A DNA stretch of 64,000 nucleotides from Paenirhizobium daejeonense (GCF_014280875.1 NZ_JACLAL010000002.1:496001-560000); one strand, 5' to 3'; numbered from the stretch's first letter, positions 1-12,067 are shown. Notes: a model not told the origin generated them from the letters alone. Numbers and translations: made by a program.

Positions 1-98
1 AGATGTTCTACGACCTCGGACAATAGAGACGCCACGAAAGCCCGGACAAGGGAGAGATCGTATGATGACCGCATGAGGCGACCATAGCTCGCCCTTTA

Positions 99-137
99 CT
101 CAAGAACACTTAATGGAACCCGGCGTTCTTGAGTTTT
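99..137 (+). terminator. Candidate Rho-independent terminator at left edge
   Basis: A 9-bp perfect inverted repeat (CTCAAGAAC at 99-107, GTTCTTGAG at 125-133) with a 17-nt loop is followed by TTTT. It would end a rightward gene lying mostly left of the window; a reading frame ending MFYDLGQ with a stop at 24-26 could be its tail, but this is too short to identify. Bases 138-210 hold nothing I recognise. Confidence 0.45.
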
Positions 138-210
138 GGCGAAACCGGCGACTGTGACATCTGTCATCGTCACACATGCAGCCAAAACCTGTCGAAACGC
201 CTTCCGACAC

Positions 211-945
211 TCAGGACGGCTCGAAAACGAGTAGTTCCTCGAAGTGGTTCATGTCCTCGAAGGCGCAGAAAGCCGGCGGCCTGAGCGCGATCGCCGGAGA
301 ACGGTCGCGGATCTCCTCAACCACCTCGTCGAGAAACGGAACCCAGGCTGCAATCGTTTCGTCGTCAAAGCGTTCCTTCGGATAAGCGAAGGTGATGTGG
401 AAGGAATAGTGGTCGTGATCGGGGTGCCGGTAGCCGAGAAGATCGGAGAAACGGTTGCGCCAGGATTTCAGACGGGCCCTGTCATCCGCCGTTACCCCGT
501 CCAGTGTCAGCCCCGCCGGTGTTGCCTCGACCACTTCCATCTCGAACGGACCGTCGGGTGCAAAAGCCGCCAGCCGGTCCATGAAAATCGCAGTCATGTC
601 GTCTATCGGCGTATCCAGCGGTACATCGGCCGGCCAGAACGGCAGCTTGCGGCGATATTCGATGATTCCCTGAAAAAGCGTCATGTGCAGGCTGAAAACC
701 GGCGTAAAGGCAAGTTGGTTCGCCCCCGGCATGTCGAGGTAGCGCATCCGCGCTTCGACAATCGCCTGTTCGCTTTCCGATGCTGGCAACAGATGGCAGA
801 CGATGGTGTTTCCCGGCTCGGGCAGGAACTGCCCGGAAGAATCGTATCGCGTTCCGAAATGCGGAAGAGGTTGCTGCGTCAACGTTCGGGAAAAGAGGTG
901 CAAATGGGAAGGAATGACATCAGGCGTGATTGGTTCGTCTGCCAT
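211..945 (-). CDS. DUF1868-type 2H phosphoesterase family protein
   Basis: A 244-residue protein with the two H-x-T signatures of the 2H phosphoesterase superfamily: SLHMTLF (His87, Thr89) and SFHITFAY (His183, Thr185). This fold includes 2',3'-cyclic phosphodiesterases and RNA ligase-like enzymes that act on cyclic phosphates; the DUF1868 branch has no settled substrate as far as I know. The ATG at 945 was chosen over longer in-frame starts because AAAGG lies 8-12 bases upstream on the minus strand and the protein then begins MADEPITPDV. It is transcribed away from carB. Family assignment is fairly secure; the substrate is unknown. Confidence 0.8.
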   Translation of the reverse strand: MADEPITPDVIPSHLHLFSRTLTQQPLPHFGTRYDSSGQFLPEPGNTIVCHLLPASESEQAIVEARMRYLDMPGANQLAFTPVFSLHMTLFQGIIEYRRKLPFWPADVPLDTPIDDMTAIFMDRLAAFAPDGPFEMEVVEATPAGLTLDGVTADDRARLKSWRNRFSDLLGYRHPDHDHYSFHITFAYPKERFDDETIAAWVPFLDEVVEEIRDRSPAIALRPPAFCAFEDMNHFEELLVFEPS

Positions 946-1082
946 GGTACAACCTTTGAGTAAGGGAAACGCCGGTCTATCCGCCCGACGACAAACCAGT
1001 GTGACAACCGAATGAATTTCCGCTGCAAAAAGCCGTTGTTTGCCGCTCCCCAACTTTCATGCATTCGACTTCATTTAAGGGG

Positions 1083-1111
1083 TTGGTTTGCGCGAGAGTT
1101 TTCCCTATAAG
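1083..1111 (+). promoter_or_regulatory. Candidate carB promoter
   Basis: TTGGTT (1083-1088), a 17-base spacer and TATAAG (1106-1111) resemble a housekeeping sigma promoter. Transcription would begin near 1118 and give a leader of about 90 nt carrying the terminator-like hairpin at 1146-1178. No mapping data; inferred from consensus only. Confidence 0.4.
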
Positions 1112-1145
1112 CCCCTTCTAGCCTGAAAAGACCCTCGTTTGTGCC

Positions 1146-1178
1146 CCGGCCGGTGAAAATTCACCCTGGCCGGTTTTT
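1146..1178 (+). terminator. Terminator-like hairpin in the carB leader (candidate attenuator)
   Basis: CCGGCC-GGTGAA (1146-1157) pairs with TTCACC (1160-1165) and GGCCGG (1168-1173), with a CT bulge, and is followed at once by five Ts (1174-1178). It lies 28 bases before the carB ATG. The nearest upstream gene runs the other way, so the structure is most easily read as part of the carB leader. An upstream segment, GAAAAGACC (1125-1133), can pair with GGTTTTTC (1172-1179) and would compete with it. Confidence 0.6.
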
Positions 1179-1206
1179 CGCGCAACCTGAAAATGGAAAT
1201 GAGCCC

Positions 1207-4689
<3,483 letters not shown>

Positions 4690-4797
4690 AAATCCGACGG
4701 GTCGGGTGAAAAAATCACCCGACCCATCATCATTTGACATTTGTCTATCAGCCCGGAGAAGGCGATCATCCGCGACTCAGGTCGAGGAGGACTTCTC

Positions 4798-6333
4798 ATG
4801 CAAGACAGGACAGCAATAGGCGCCATCGCGGGACGGCGCGAATGGATCGGGCTCTATATCCTTTCCATTGCCTGCCTGATCTATTCCATGGACCTGTCCG
4901 TGCTGTTCCTGGCAATGCCGGCGATCACCACCGATCTCGATCCCTCGGCTGCCGAACTTCTCTGGATCAACGATATCTACGGCTTCATGGTCGCGGGTTT
5001 CCTCGTAACCATGGGCACGCTCGGCGACCGCATCGGCCGGCGCAAGGTCCTCTTGATCGGTGCAGCCGCCTTCGGCGTTGCCTCCGTCTTCGCGGCCTCC
5101 TCGACATCGGCCCAGATGCTGATTATCGCCCGGGCCTGTCTTGGCATCGCCGGCGCGACCATCGCTCCGTCGACATTATCGCTGGTGGTCAATCTTTTCT
5201 CTGACGAGAAGGAGCGCAACCGAGCGATTGGCGTATGGGGCACGGCCTTCGCCCTTGGCGGTCTGATCGGCCCACTGATCGGCGGCGTCCTGCTCCAGTA
5301 TTTCCACTGGGGCTCCGTCTTCCTCATCAATGTCCCCGTCATGCTGGCGCTCATCATCGCCGCCCCTTTCCTTCTGCCGGAATATCGCGGCGACGGTGCC
5401 GGGCGTCTGGACCTGCCGAGCGTCGGGCTTTCGCTCGCAACCGTCCTGCCGATCATCTACGGCTTCAAGAAAATCGCGACAGATGGGATGGATCCCATCT
5501 ATCTCGTTCCCGTCGCTGCGGGGCTGGCTTTCGGAGTTCTGTTCGTTCGGCGTCAGCGCCGTCTGGCCGACCCGCTGATCGATCTTTCCCTCTTCAGGAT
5601 ACCCGCCTTCCTGGCGTCGCTGCTGGTCAACCTCTCAGGCGTCTTCTTCGTCTTCGGCATTTTCCTGTTCCAGAACCAGTATCTGCAACTGGTGATCGGC
5701 CTGACGCCGCTCCATGCCGCACTCTGGTCCGGTCTGCCCGGCCTCGTCTTCACCGTCATGTCCCTGCAAGCCTATCACATCACCAACCGCCTGGGATCGG
5801 TGAAGACGGTTTTGATCGGCCTTCTGGTCAACGCCTTTGGTGCCGCCGTCATGGCCGTTGCCGCCTATCACGAAAGCCTGTTCGGCGTACTCGGTGCCAG
5901 CGCGCTGATTGCACTGGGCTTCGTCCCGGTCATTCTGACCACAACGGGGCTGATCGTCGGCTCCGCGCCGCCGGAACGCGCCGGTGCCGCCTCGGCCATC
6001 TCGGAAACCAGCGCCGAGTTCGGCGGAGCGCTTGGCGTAGCCCTGCTCGGCAGTCTCGGCAGCGTCATTTATCGCATCGCCATGAGTGGCGCCGACTTCG
6101 ACGGTCTGCCGGCCGACATGGTGGAGGCGAGCCGTTCTACACTCGCCGCAGCGGTCGATGCCGCCCGCACTCTCGGCGGGCCGCCTCCATGGCTGGATCT
6201 CGCCCGCAGCAGCTTCTCCCTCGGCTTTGCCGCCTCATGTGCGGCCGCGACAGTGGCGCTCGTCCTGCTCGCCATCGTCGCCCGCCGGGTCTACAGCCTC
6301 AACCCCGTGACGGAGAGCGCACCGGCGCACTGA
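4798..6333 (+). CDS. MFS drug exporter, DHA2 (14-TM, SmvA/EmrB-like) family
   Basis: A 511-residue hydrophobic protein of the major facilitator superfamily, with the length and many membrane segments expected for the 14-helix DHA2 proton-drug antiporters. The loop motif GDRIGRRKVLL after the second helix and WGTAFALGGLIGPLIGG in the fifth helix region (DHA2 antiporter motif C) are visible. The N-terminus, with MDLSVLFLAMP and LLWINDIYGF, resembles SmvA/LfrA proteins that export cationic compounds. The ATG at 4798 is preceded by GAGGAGG with good spacing; a TTG at 4741 is less likely. No local regulator lies next to it, so the substrate is unknown. Confidence 0.88.
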   Translation: MQDRTAIGAIAGRREWIGLYILSIACLIYSMDLSVLFLAMPAITTDLDPSAAELLWINDIYGFMVAGFLVTMGTLGDRIGRRKVLLIGAAAFGVASVFAASSTSAQMLIIARACLGIAGATIAPSTLSLVVNLFSDEKERNRAIGVWGTAFALGGLIGPLIGGVLLQYFHWGSVFLINVPVMLALIIAAPFLLPEYRGDGAGRLDLPSVGLSLATVLPIIYGFKKIATDGMDPIYLVPVAAGLAFGVLFVRRQRRLADPLIDLSLFRIPAFLASLLVNLSGVFFVFGIFLFQNQYLQLVIGLTPLHAALWSGLPGLVFTVMSLQAYHITNRLGSVKTVLIGLLVNAFGAAVMAVAAYHESLFGVLGASALIALGFVPVILTTTGLIVGSAPPERAGAASAISETSAEFGGALGVALLGSLGSVIYRIAMSGADFDGLPADMVEASRSTLAAAVDAARTLGGPPPWLDLARSSFSLGFAASCAAATVALVLLAIVARRVYSLNPVTESAPAH

Positions 6334-6423
6334 AAGCGAAGAGAAACGCTCGACGGCAACCGAAAATTGCAGCACCAGACCAAGTCTGCTATCGTCGCGC
6401 CAAAGCAGTCGGGAACGCGCGGC

Positions 6424-7665
6424 ATGGGCAAGAACATCGTTCTTCTCTTCGACGGCACATCGAACGAAATCGCGGCGGACCGCACCAATATCCTGCGTCT
6501 GTTCGGCACCTTGAGGCGAACCGACCGGCAACTCGTCTACTACGATCCCGGTGTCGGGACGTTCGGTGCAGATGATTCCTGGTCACGCGCATGGCGCAAG
6601 GCGGTGGAGGTCTGGGGGCTTGCCACTGGCTGGGGCATGGATTCCAACATCAAGCAGGCCTATCGCTTCATCGTCGAGAACTACGAGGCAGCACCGCGTG
6701 ACAGTGACGGCAAGAAGATCGGCGAGGACGACCGCATCTTCATTTTCGGCTTCAGCCGGGGCGCCTATACCGCCCGGGTGCTGGCGGGCTTCATCCACGC
6801 GCTTGGCCTGATCCGCCGTGAACACCTCAATCTCGTCGACTATGCCTATCGCGCCTACAAGGGCATACCCGATCACCAGACGCATACCCCCGCAACGCCC
6901 GCGCCGGAGGGCAGTCCAGCGCCATCGGCCTTCGCTACCATGCGCCTCTACGAACGGACGCTGAAAGGCATTCGTCCCACGATAGAACTGCTGGGGCTTT
7001 TCGACACCGTCGCCTCCGTGATCGAGCCCGGCAAGGTCGGCATCCAGTTCAAGACGCACCCCTTCACCGACCGCAATCCTAGCGTACGCTATGTCCGCCA
7101 CGCAGTCGCCATCGATGAACGGCGCACAATGTTCCGGCCGGAACTGTGGCCTGCCAACCAACCATTTTGGGGCGGTCCCTTCCGGCCGCCGGCAGATCGC
7201 CCCATGCAACCGCAGGACGTCAAGGAGGTCTGGTTCACCGGAGTTCATGGCGATATCGGTGGCGGCTATCCGGAAAAGCAGAGTGCACTCATCAAGCTGC
7301 CGCTTGCCTGGATGATCCGGGAAACGAAGGCGATGGGCCTCGACTATTCTACCCGCACGGTCAACGAGGTGGTACTCGGCAAGAATCCCGAGAAGGATTA
7401 CGTCGCTCCGAACGCGATGGCGGAACCGCACGATTCGATGAATCTCGCCTGGCGTCTTGTCGAATTCATTCCCCGCAAGGTCCCGCCGTCGTCCTGGCGG
7501 CATAATGGCAAGGCCGGCGGCATCTATCTCCCGAAATCCGACCCGCGCCTCATCTCTGAAGATGCTCTTGTCCACATATCGGTGGAGGAGCGACTCAACA
7601 GCTCCCCGGACGGCAGTCGCTACAAGCCCCGGAACCTGCCGCTCCGCTATCGCATCGAGCGCTGA
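6424..7665 (+). CDS. DUF2235 (Tle1-like alpha/beta hydrolase) protein
   Basis: A 413-residue protein with the DUF2235 signatures LLFDGTSNE near the N-terminus and a nucleophile elbow FGFSRGAYTAR (GxSxG, Ser near residue 111), plus GVHGDIGGGY later, a typical Asp/His region. DUF2235 includes type VI secretion phospholipase effectors of the Tle1 group, but many members are stand-alone cytosolic proteins. No signal peptide, VgrG, PAAR or immunity-like gene is near, so an effector role is not supported here. ATG 6424 is preferred over TTG 6367 because MGKNIVLLFDGT matches the usual start; the ribosome site is weak. Confidence 0.8.
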   Translation: MGKNIVLLFDGTSNEIAADRTNILRLFGTLRRTDRQLVYYDPGVGTFGADDSWSRAWRKAVEVWGLATGWGMDSNIKQAYRFIVENYEAAPRDSDGKKIGEDDRIFIFGFSRGAYTARVLAGFIHALGLIRREHLNLVDYAYRAYKGIPDHQTHTPATPAPEGSPAPSAFATMRLYERTLKGIRPTIELLGLFDTVASVIEPGKVGIQFKTHPFTDRNPSVRYVRHAVAIDERRTMFRPELWPANQPFWGGPFRPPADRPMQPQDVKEVWFTGVHGDIGGGYPEKQSALIKLPLAWMIRETKAMGLDYSTRTVNEVVLGKNPEKDYVAPNAMAEPHDSMNLAWRLVEFIPRKVPPSSWRHNGKAGGIYLPKSDPRLISEDALVHISVEERLNSSPDGSRYKPRNLPLRYRIER

Positions 7666-7790
7666 GGGCTTCCGTTGCACGCTATGCGAAACATGGACAT
7701 GGCGCCGTCAAGCCCTGCCCTCAAACATAAAGCTCTGGAACTTTCCGTCTTTTATCTGTTATAGTTTTGTTCAACGTTGATTTGAGACAT

Positions 7791-7827
7791 GGTTCCGCAG
7801 CTTTGCTACGGAGCCTGTTTTTCTTTT
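7791..7827 (+). terminator. Terminator hairpin in the greA upstream region
   Basis: GGTTCCG-C-AGC (7791-7801) pairs with GCT-A-CGGAGCC (7805-7815) around a TTT loop with one C/A mismatch, followed by TG, then TTTTT C TTTT (7818-7827). It lies 126 bases after the DUF2235 stop and 41 before the greA ATG. It may end the upstream transcript, or attenuate a greA transcript starting upstream of it (a TTATAG -10-like element lies at 7759-7764). A second small hairpin, GTCCGC/GCGGAC, follows at 7830-7845. Confidence 0.55.
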
Positions 7828-7867
7828 GTGTCCGCCCTTGCGGACATGGAAAGCTGAGGAAGACGAA

Positions 7868-8344
7868 ATGGTTGAAAAGGTCCCGATGACGCAGAACGGT
7901 TACGCCAAGCTGCAGGAGGAGCTGCGCTGGCGTCAACAGGAGGAGCGCCCGCGCATCATCGACGCGATTGCAGAAGCGCGCGCCCATGGCGACCTTTCCG
8001 AGAACGCCGAATATCATGCCGCCAAGGAAGCCCAGAGCCATAACGAGGGCCGCGTCAGCGAGCTTGAAGATCTCATTGCCCGCGCCGAGGTCATCGACCT
8101 TTCCAAGATGTCCGGCTCCAAGATCAAGTTCGGTGCGACCGTCAAGCTGGTAGATGAAGATACCGAGGAAGAAAAGACCTACCAGATCGTCGGCGATCAG
8201 GAAGCCGACGTGAAGGCTGGCCGCATCTCGATTTCCTCGCCGATCGCCCGTGCGCTCATCGGTAAGGAGGCTGGCGACAACATCGAAGTCGTCGCTCCCG
8301 GCGGTTCCAAAGCCTACGAGATCCTCTCTGTCGCCTGGGGCTGA
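7868..8344 (+). CDS. greA: Transcription elongation factor GreA
   Basis: GreA (158 residues) enters the RNA polymerase secondary channel and stimulates cleavage of backtracked RNA. The N-terminal coiled coil carries the acidic tip region ([13 protein letters not shown]), needed for cleavage; the C-terminal FKBP-like domain has [13 protein letters not shown] and ends normally. Length equals that of E. coli GreA. The ATG at 7868, giving [12 protein letters not shown], is preceded by GAGGA. The next gene downstream is an LPS glycosyltransferase starting 22 bases on, an arrangement I recall from S. meliloti (greA-lpsB). Confidence 0.96.
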   Translation: MVEKVPMTQNGYAKLQEELRWRQQEERPRIIDAIAEARAHGDLSENAEYHAAKEAQSHNEGRVSELEDLIARAEVIDLSKMSGSKIKFGATVKLVDEDTEEEKTYQIVGDQEADVKAGRISISSPIARALIGKEAGDNIEVVAPGGSKAYEILSVAWG

Positions 8345-8365
8345 CGCAGAACCGGAAGGCCTCCC

Positions 8366-9430
8366 TTGCTTTCACTTGCCGACATCACGGTGATCGCGCC
8401 GCATTTCAAGCGGCGCCTCTCCGGTGTAACCTCGACCGTGATCCAGCTCGTGCCGGCGCAACGCCGCCACGGACGCGGCATCGTTACCCTCGGGCCCGGC
8501 CTTCCCGATCATCTTCCCAAGATGCACTGGCGGCAATTGCCTGCCCTCTGGCGCGCGCCGAAAGGCGCGCCCGTTCGCATCTGGCATGCCCGGCGCAACA
8601 ACGAGATGCTGTTCGGCATCTTCCTGCGCGATGTCCTGCGCATGCCTCTGAAGCTGCTCTTTACCTCCGCTGCGCAACGCCGTCATACCGGGTACACCCG
8701 CTGGCTGATCTCGAAGATGGATGCCGTCGTCGCGACCAGCGCCCGCTCCGGCTCCTTCCTCAAGGTACCGCATACTGTCATCCGCCATGGCGTCGATACC
8801 GAGCTTTTCCATCCCGGTGAGGAAACATCTGATACCATCGCCGCAACCGGACTGCCGGGACGCCATCTCGTCGGCTGCTTTGGTCGCGTCCGCCACCAGA
8901 AAGGCACGGATCTCTTCGTCCACGCAATGATCGAACTCCTGCCGGAATTTCCCGATTGGACCGCCGTCATCAGTGGCCGCGTCACCCCCGAGCATCAGGG
9001 TTTCGCCGACAAGCTGAAGGCGGATATCGCCGCTGCCGGCCTTTCGTCGCGCATCATCTTTCTTGGCGAAGTCGATGACATCAAGCCCTGGTATCGCCGA
9101 CTTTCGCTTTACGTGGCTCCCTCCCGCAACGAGGGCTTCGGCCTGACGCCTCTCGAATCAATGGCATCGGGCACCGCAGCCGTGACCAGCGACGCTGGCG
9201 CGTATGCGGAAATGATTGTCGAGAACGTCACGGGCAAGGTCGTGCCCGCCGGAAACTACGAGGCGCTACGCGACGCGATCCGCGTTTATCTCTCCTCGCC
9301 CGCGGCAACCGAGGAAGCGAACCGCGTCAGCCGCCAGCACGTACTCGACAATTTCGCCCTCGAAAACGAGGTGGGTGGACTGGAGAAGGTTTATGACCAC
9401 CTCCTCAGACATGACAAGACGGTCCCATGA
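8366..9430 (+). CDS. lpsB: LPS core glycosyltransferase, family 4 (LpsB/LpcC-like)
   Basis: A 354-residue GT-B glycosyltransferase. The nucleotide-sugar site shows GCFGRVRHQKGTD and the EX7E motif EGFGLTPLE (Glu residues near 256 and 264). Size and position directly after greA match S. meliloti lpsB and R. leguminosarum lpcC, which add mannose to the inner LPS core from the cytoplasmic face. Translation probably starts at TTG 8366 because GGAAGG sits 6 bases upstream and the protein then begins MLSLADITVIAPHFKRRLSG. It overlaps the next gene by 4 bases (ATGA), implying coupling. The specific sugar is inferred from synteny. Confidence 0.88.
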   Translation: MLSLADITVIAPHFKRRLSGVTSTVIQLVPAQRRHGRGIVTLGPGLPDHLPKMHWRQLPALWRAPKGAPVRIWHARRNNEMLFGIFLRDVLRMPLKLLFTSAAQRRHTGYTRWLISKMDAVVATSARSGSFLKVPHTVIRHGVDTELFHPGEETSDTIAATGLPGRHLVGCFGRVRHQKGTDLFVHAMIELLPEFPDWTAVISGRVTPEHQGFADKLKADIAAAGLSSRIIFLGEVDDIKPWYRRLSLYVAPSRNEGFGLTPLESMASGTAAVTSDAGAYAEMIVENVTGKVVPAGNYEALRDAIRVYLSSPAATEEANRVSRQHVLDNFALENEVGGLEKVYDHLLRHDKTVP

Positions 9431-10656
9431 CCAAGGTGGAGTTCATCGGTCACAGCAAGCATCTCAACGGCATCCGCAAGGCCTCCGACGGTAGCCTTGA
9501 ACTGGTTCCGCTGAAGCTTGTCGACACGATCCGCGAACTCGTTCGCCGCAAGGGGTTCGGAGGCCTTCTGGCAACCATTGCCGGTCGTGACGAATTTGTC
9601 GATCTCAGGCCCGTCGTCGAGCGCAACCTGATCCGCCGGCGCATCCGTTTCGGCTGGTTTTATTCCAATCCCCTGGTCGCCGCCATTTACAGGGCCGCGG
9701 TCCTGCCCCGCGCCCGTATCCCCGCCGCACTGCTTAAGCTCTGTTTCGACGATCACCCGGAAGCCAGGGCTCTGGTCTTCAACGGCTTCCTGATGCCGGA
9801 TGCGTTGACGCTCGAGGTCAGCAAGGCGCTTGGCCGCGAACGGCTGGTCATGGAACTCGGCTTCTTCCCGAAGATGCTGCAGTATGACCGCAAGGGCATC
9901 AACTACGACAGCACCCTTCCTCGCGATCCCGCCTTCTACCGCATGGTGGACGACCGGGTCGGCAAGGAAATGCCGGCAGACCTCGTGCGCCGCCAGAGCA
10001 AGCAAAAGGGTTCAGAGACCGCCGCCCTGCCCTCATCCTACGTCTTCGTGCCGTTCCAGGTACCGAGCGACATGCAGGTGCTCGCCCATTCTCCCTGGAT
10101 CAGGGACATGGTGCATTTTTACGAGGTGATTACCCGCCTCGCCGACCGCCAGCCGGATGTGCACTTCGTCATCAAGGAGCATCCCAGTTTTCCGCTGTCG
10201 ATCCGTGGCCACGTAAAGCCGCACAGCCGCATCCATTTCGCCAATCACAACGAGACACGCGGCCTGATCGAAGGCGCCGACGCCGTCATCGTGATGAATT
10301 CGACCGTCGGCCTCGAGAGCCTGTTCCTCGGCAAGAAGGTCATAACCATCGGCAATGCGCCCTACAACATCGACGGCCTCGTGCTGCACGCCGGTAATGA
10401 CGAGGAACTGGCAGTCGCTTTTCAGGCTCTGAAAAACTGGGAACCGGACGCCGACCTTCGCACGACCGTCATAAGGTACATCTACAATGTCTTCCTGCTC
10501 AGGGGCGATCGCAACAATGCGGACGCGGCCATGATGGAGGCTCTTCGCCAGCGCGCCGAGGGAACCGACCAGCACAGCCTTTTCCTGAAAGAGTTTGCCG
10601 AACGTTCGGGTCACGAAGACCGAGCGGAGAGACAACCGGTCAGGGAAGGCCCGTAG
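9427..10656 (+). CDS. Capsule/LPS polysaccharide biosynthesis protein (Capsule_synth-like)
   Basis: A 409-residue protein whose C-terminal half resembles the KpsC/KpsS capsule-synthesis family (Kdo-type transferases): VIKEHPSF near residue 245, and NSTVGLESLFLGKKVITIG near residues 295-313, the conserved nucleotide-sugar-binding block. The first ~190 residues have no motif I know. It starts inside the stop of lpsB (ATGA overlap) and is followed 5 bases later by another sugar transferase gene, so it belongs to the LPS operon. Its equivalent may be one of the S. meliloti lpsD/lpsE genes, but I cannot decide which. Confidence 0.72.
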   Translation: MTKVEFIGHSKHLNGIRKASDGSLELVPLKLVDTIRELVRRKGFGGLLATIAGRDEFVDLRPVVERNLIRRRIRFGWFYSNPLVAAIYRAAVLPRARIPAALLKLCFDDHPEARALVFNGFLMPDALTLEVSKALGRERLVMELGFFPKMLQYDRKGINYDSTLPRDPAFYRMVDDRVGKEMPADLVRRQSKQKGSETAALPSSYVFVPFQVPSDMQVLAHSPWIRDMVHFYEVITRLADRQPDVHFVIKEHPSFPLSIRGHVKPHSRIHFANHNETRGLIEGADAVIVMNSTVGLESLFLGKKVITIGNAPYNIDGLVLHAGNDEELAVAFQALKNWEPDADLRTTVIRYIYNVFLLRGDRNNADAAMMEALRQRAEGTDQHSLFLKEFAERSGHEDRAERQPVREGP

Positions 10657-10661
10657 CGACG

Positions 10662-11552
10662 ATGAATATGCAAACCACGCTCACCCCTCCGGTCAATGTG
10701 GTTTGCATGAAATGGGGAACCCTCTACGGCCCCGAATACGTTAACAACCTGAAACGCGGCGTCTCCCGCCATCTTCGCCGCCCGCACCGTTTCGTCTGTT
10801 TCACCGACGATGTCACAGGACTGGAAGCAGGCATCGAGACATTCCCCCTGCCGGAACTGGACCTGCCTGCAGGCCACGGCGACCGGCGCTGGCGCAAGCT
10901 TGCCCTCTTCCGCCGCGATCTCGCAGACCTTCAGGGCACCACGCTATTTCTCGACCTGGATCTGGTCATCGTGACCGATCTCGAGCCGTTCTTCACGCAT
11001 CCCGGGACATTCCTCATCATCCGGGACGACGATCTCTTCCGTGCCAAGCCGCTTCGCCGCATCAACCCAGCCCGAGACCGCTTCCTGCATTCGGTCGGCA
11101 ACAGCTCTGTCTTCCGCTACGAGATCGGCGCCCATAGCTATATCCTCGACGCCTATCTGGCGGACCCTGCCAAGGCCATGGCGAATTACGAGATTTCCCA
11201 GCAGTTCCAGAGCGCCCAGCTCGCCGCCCACGGCCATCTGCAATATTGGCCGCGCGAATGGTGTGTGAGCTTCAAGAACGCCTGCGTTCCGCGCAATCTG
11301 GCCAGCTACATCTGGGACCCGGCTCCACCGGAAAGCGCTAAAATGGTGGTTTTCGCCGGCCAACCGAAAATGGGCGAAGTCCTCGCCGGTGGCGGACACA
11401 AATGGTATCGCCGGATCGGCAAGGTCGATTGGCTCCACGATGCCTGGTACGGCAACGGCCAGATGGCTTCAGATCTCCAGAAGGGGAACCTTCTTGACCT
11501 GACGGATCGTCAGCATGGTCCGCACGGTATGGACGTGCTCGTTGGCGGTTAG
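10662..11552 (+). CDS. Glycosyltransferase with DxD motif, LPS locus
   Basis: A 296-residue protein with the look of a retaining GT-A glycosyltransferase: an N-terminal VVCMKWGTLYG strand, a basic segment (GDRRWRKLALF) and FLDLDLVIVTDLEP near residues 97-110, holding the metal-binding DxD. It closes the LPS operon after lpsB and the capsule-type gene. The normal fold appears to end near WYRRIGKVDWLHDAW; the last ~25 residues are encoded opposite the 3' end of the convergent lrp gene (84-base overlap) and look unconserved. It may correspond to S. meliloti lpsC, which I cannot confirm. Confidence 0.75.
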   Translation: MNMQTTLTPPVNVVCMKWGTLYGPEYVNNLKRGVSRHLRRPHRFVCFTDDVTGLEAGIETFPLPELDLPAGHGDRRWRKLALFRRDLADLQGTTLFLDLDLVIVTDLEPFFTHPGTFLIIRDDDLFRAKPLRRINPARDRFLHSVGNSSVFRYEIGAHSYILDAYLADPAKAMANYEISQQFQSAQLAAHGHLQYWPREWCVSFKNACVPRNLASYIWDPAPPESAKMVVFAGQPKMGEVLAGGGHKWYRRIGKVDWLHDAWYGNGQMASDLQKGNLLDLTDRQHGPHGMDVLVGG

Positions 11553-11936
11553 CACCTCGATCACGAAGTCCTGAAAGCGGGTCAGGTTTTCCGCAACACA
11601 GTGCAGCAGGAAATCGCTGTCGCCATTGACCATCCATGCCTGGCGTACCATCGACCATCCCTCGGTGGCAGCGGCAAATGCCTTGAGATTGGCCTCCGAC
11701 TGGTGTTTCAGGCCAATCATGCAGAAGGCGACGAGGTCGAACCCGAGCTTCGGCGCGCTCAACATCGCGTGATAGCCCTCGATGATGCCGCTCTCCTCGA
11801 GCTTGCGCACGCGCCGGAGACAGGGCGGCGCAGAAATGCCGACCCTCTCGGAAAGCTCCACATTGGTCATCCTCCCGTCCCGTTGCAGTTCGCGCAGGAT
11901 TCGAAGATCGATTGCGTCCAACTCGGCTCTCAGCAC
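11469..11936 (-). CDS. lrp: Lrp/AsnC family transcriptional regulator
   Basis: A 155-residue leucine-responsive regulator. Residues ~5-50 form the winged HTH (LDAIDLRILRELQRDGR, then VELSERVGISAPPCLRRV), followed by the RAM ligand and oligomer domain (GFDLVAFCMIGL, DSDFLLHCVAENL, VRTMLTIRQVK). No in-frame ATG exists near the conserved start; GTG at 11936 has GAAAGG nine bases upstream and yields V/MLRAELDAIDL, as expected. It is divergent from trxB and converges on the LPS operon. Lrp proteins often autoregulate and sense amino acids; the targets here are unknown. Confidence 0.9.
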   Translation of the reverse strand: MLRAELDAIDLRILRELQRDGRMTNVELSERVGISAPPCLRRVRKLEESGIIEGYHAMLSAPKLGFDLVAFCMIGLKHQSEANLKAFAAATEGWSMVRQAWMVNGDSDFLLHCVAENLTRFQDFVIEVLTANEHVHTVRTMLTIRQVKKVPLLEI

Positions 11937-12067
11937 GGGGGATGGCCTTTCATGATTTGCAGATGGGCATTTTCTAGCCGAACCCGTGGAATACGCAAGA
12001 ATCTGGCTGCATTGAGAACAAAAATTACCATGCGGCGCATTGCCTTGTTGGTATTGCAAGGCTGACC

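Noticed and set aside
5235..6575. A 446-codon frame on the plus strand overlapping the MFS and DUF2235 genes
   Set aside because: Arg/Pro/Ser-rich translation typical of a shifted frame of a GC-rich gene; it overlaps two well-supported genes.
6583..7680. A 365-codon antisense frame over the DUF2235 gene
   Set aside because: No family motifs; mirrors codon bias of the real gene.
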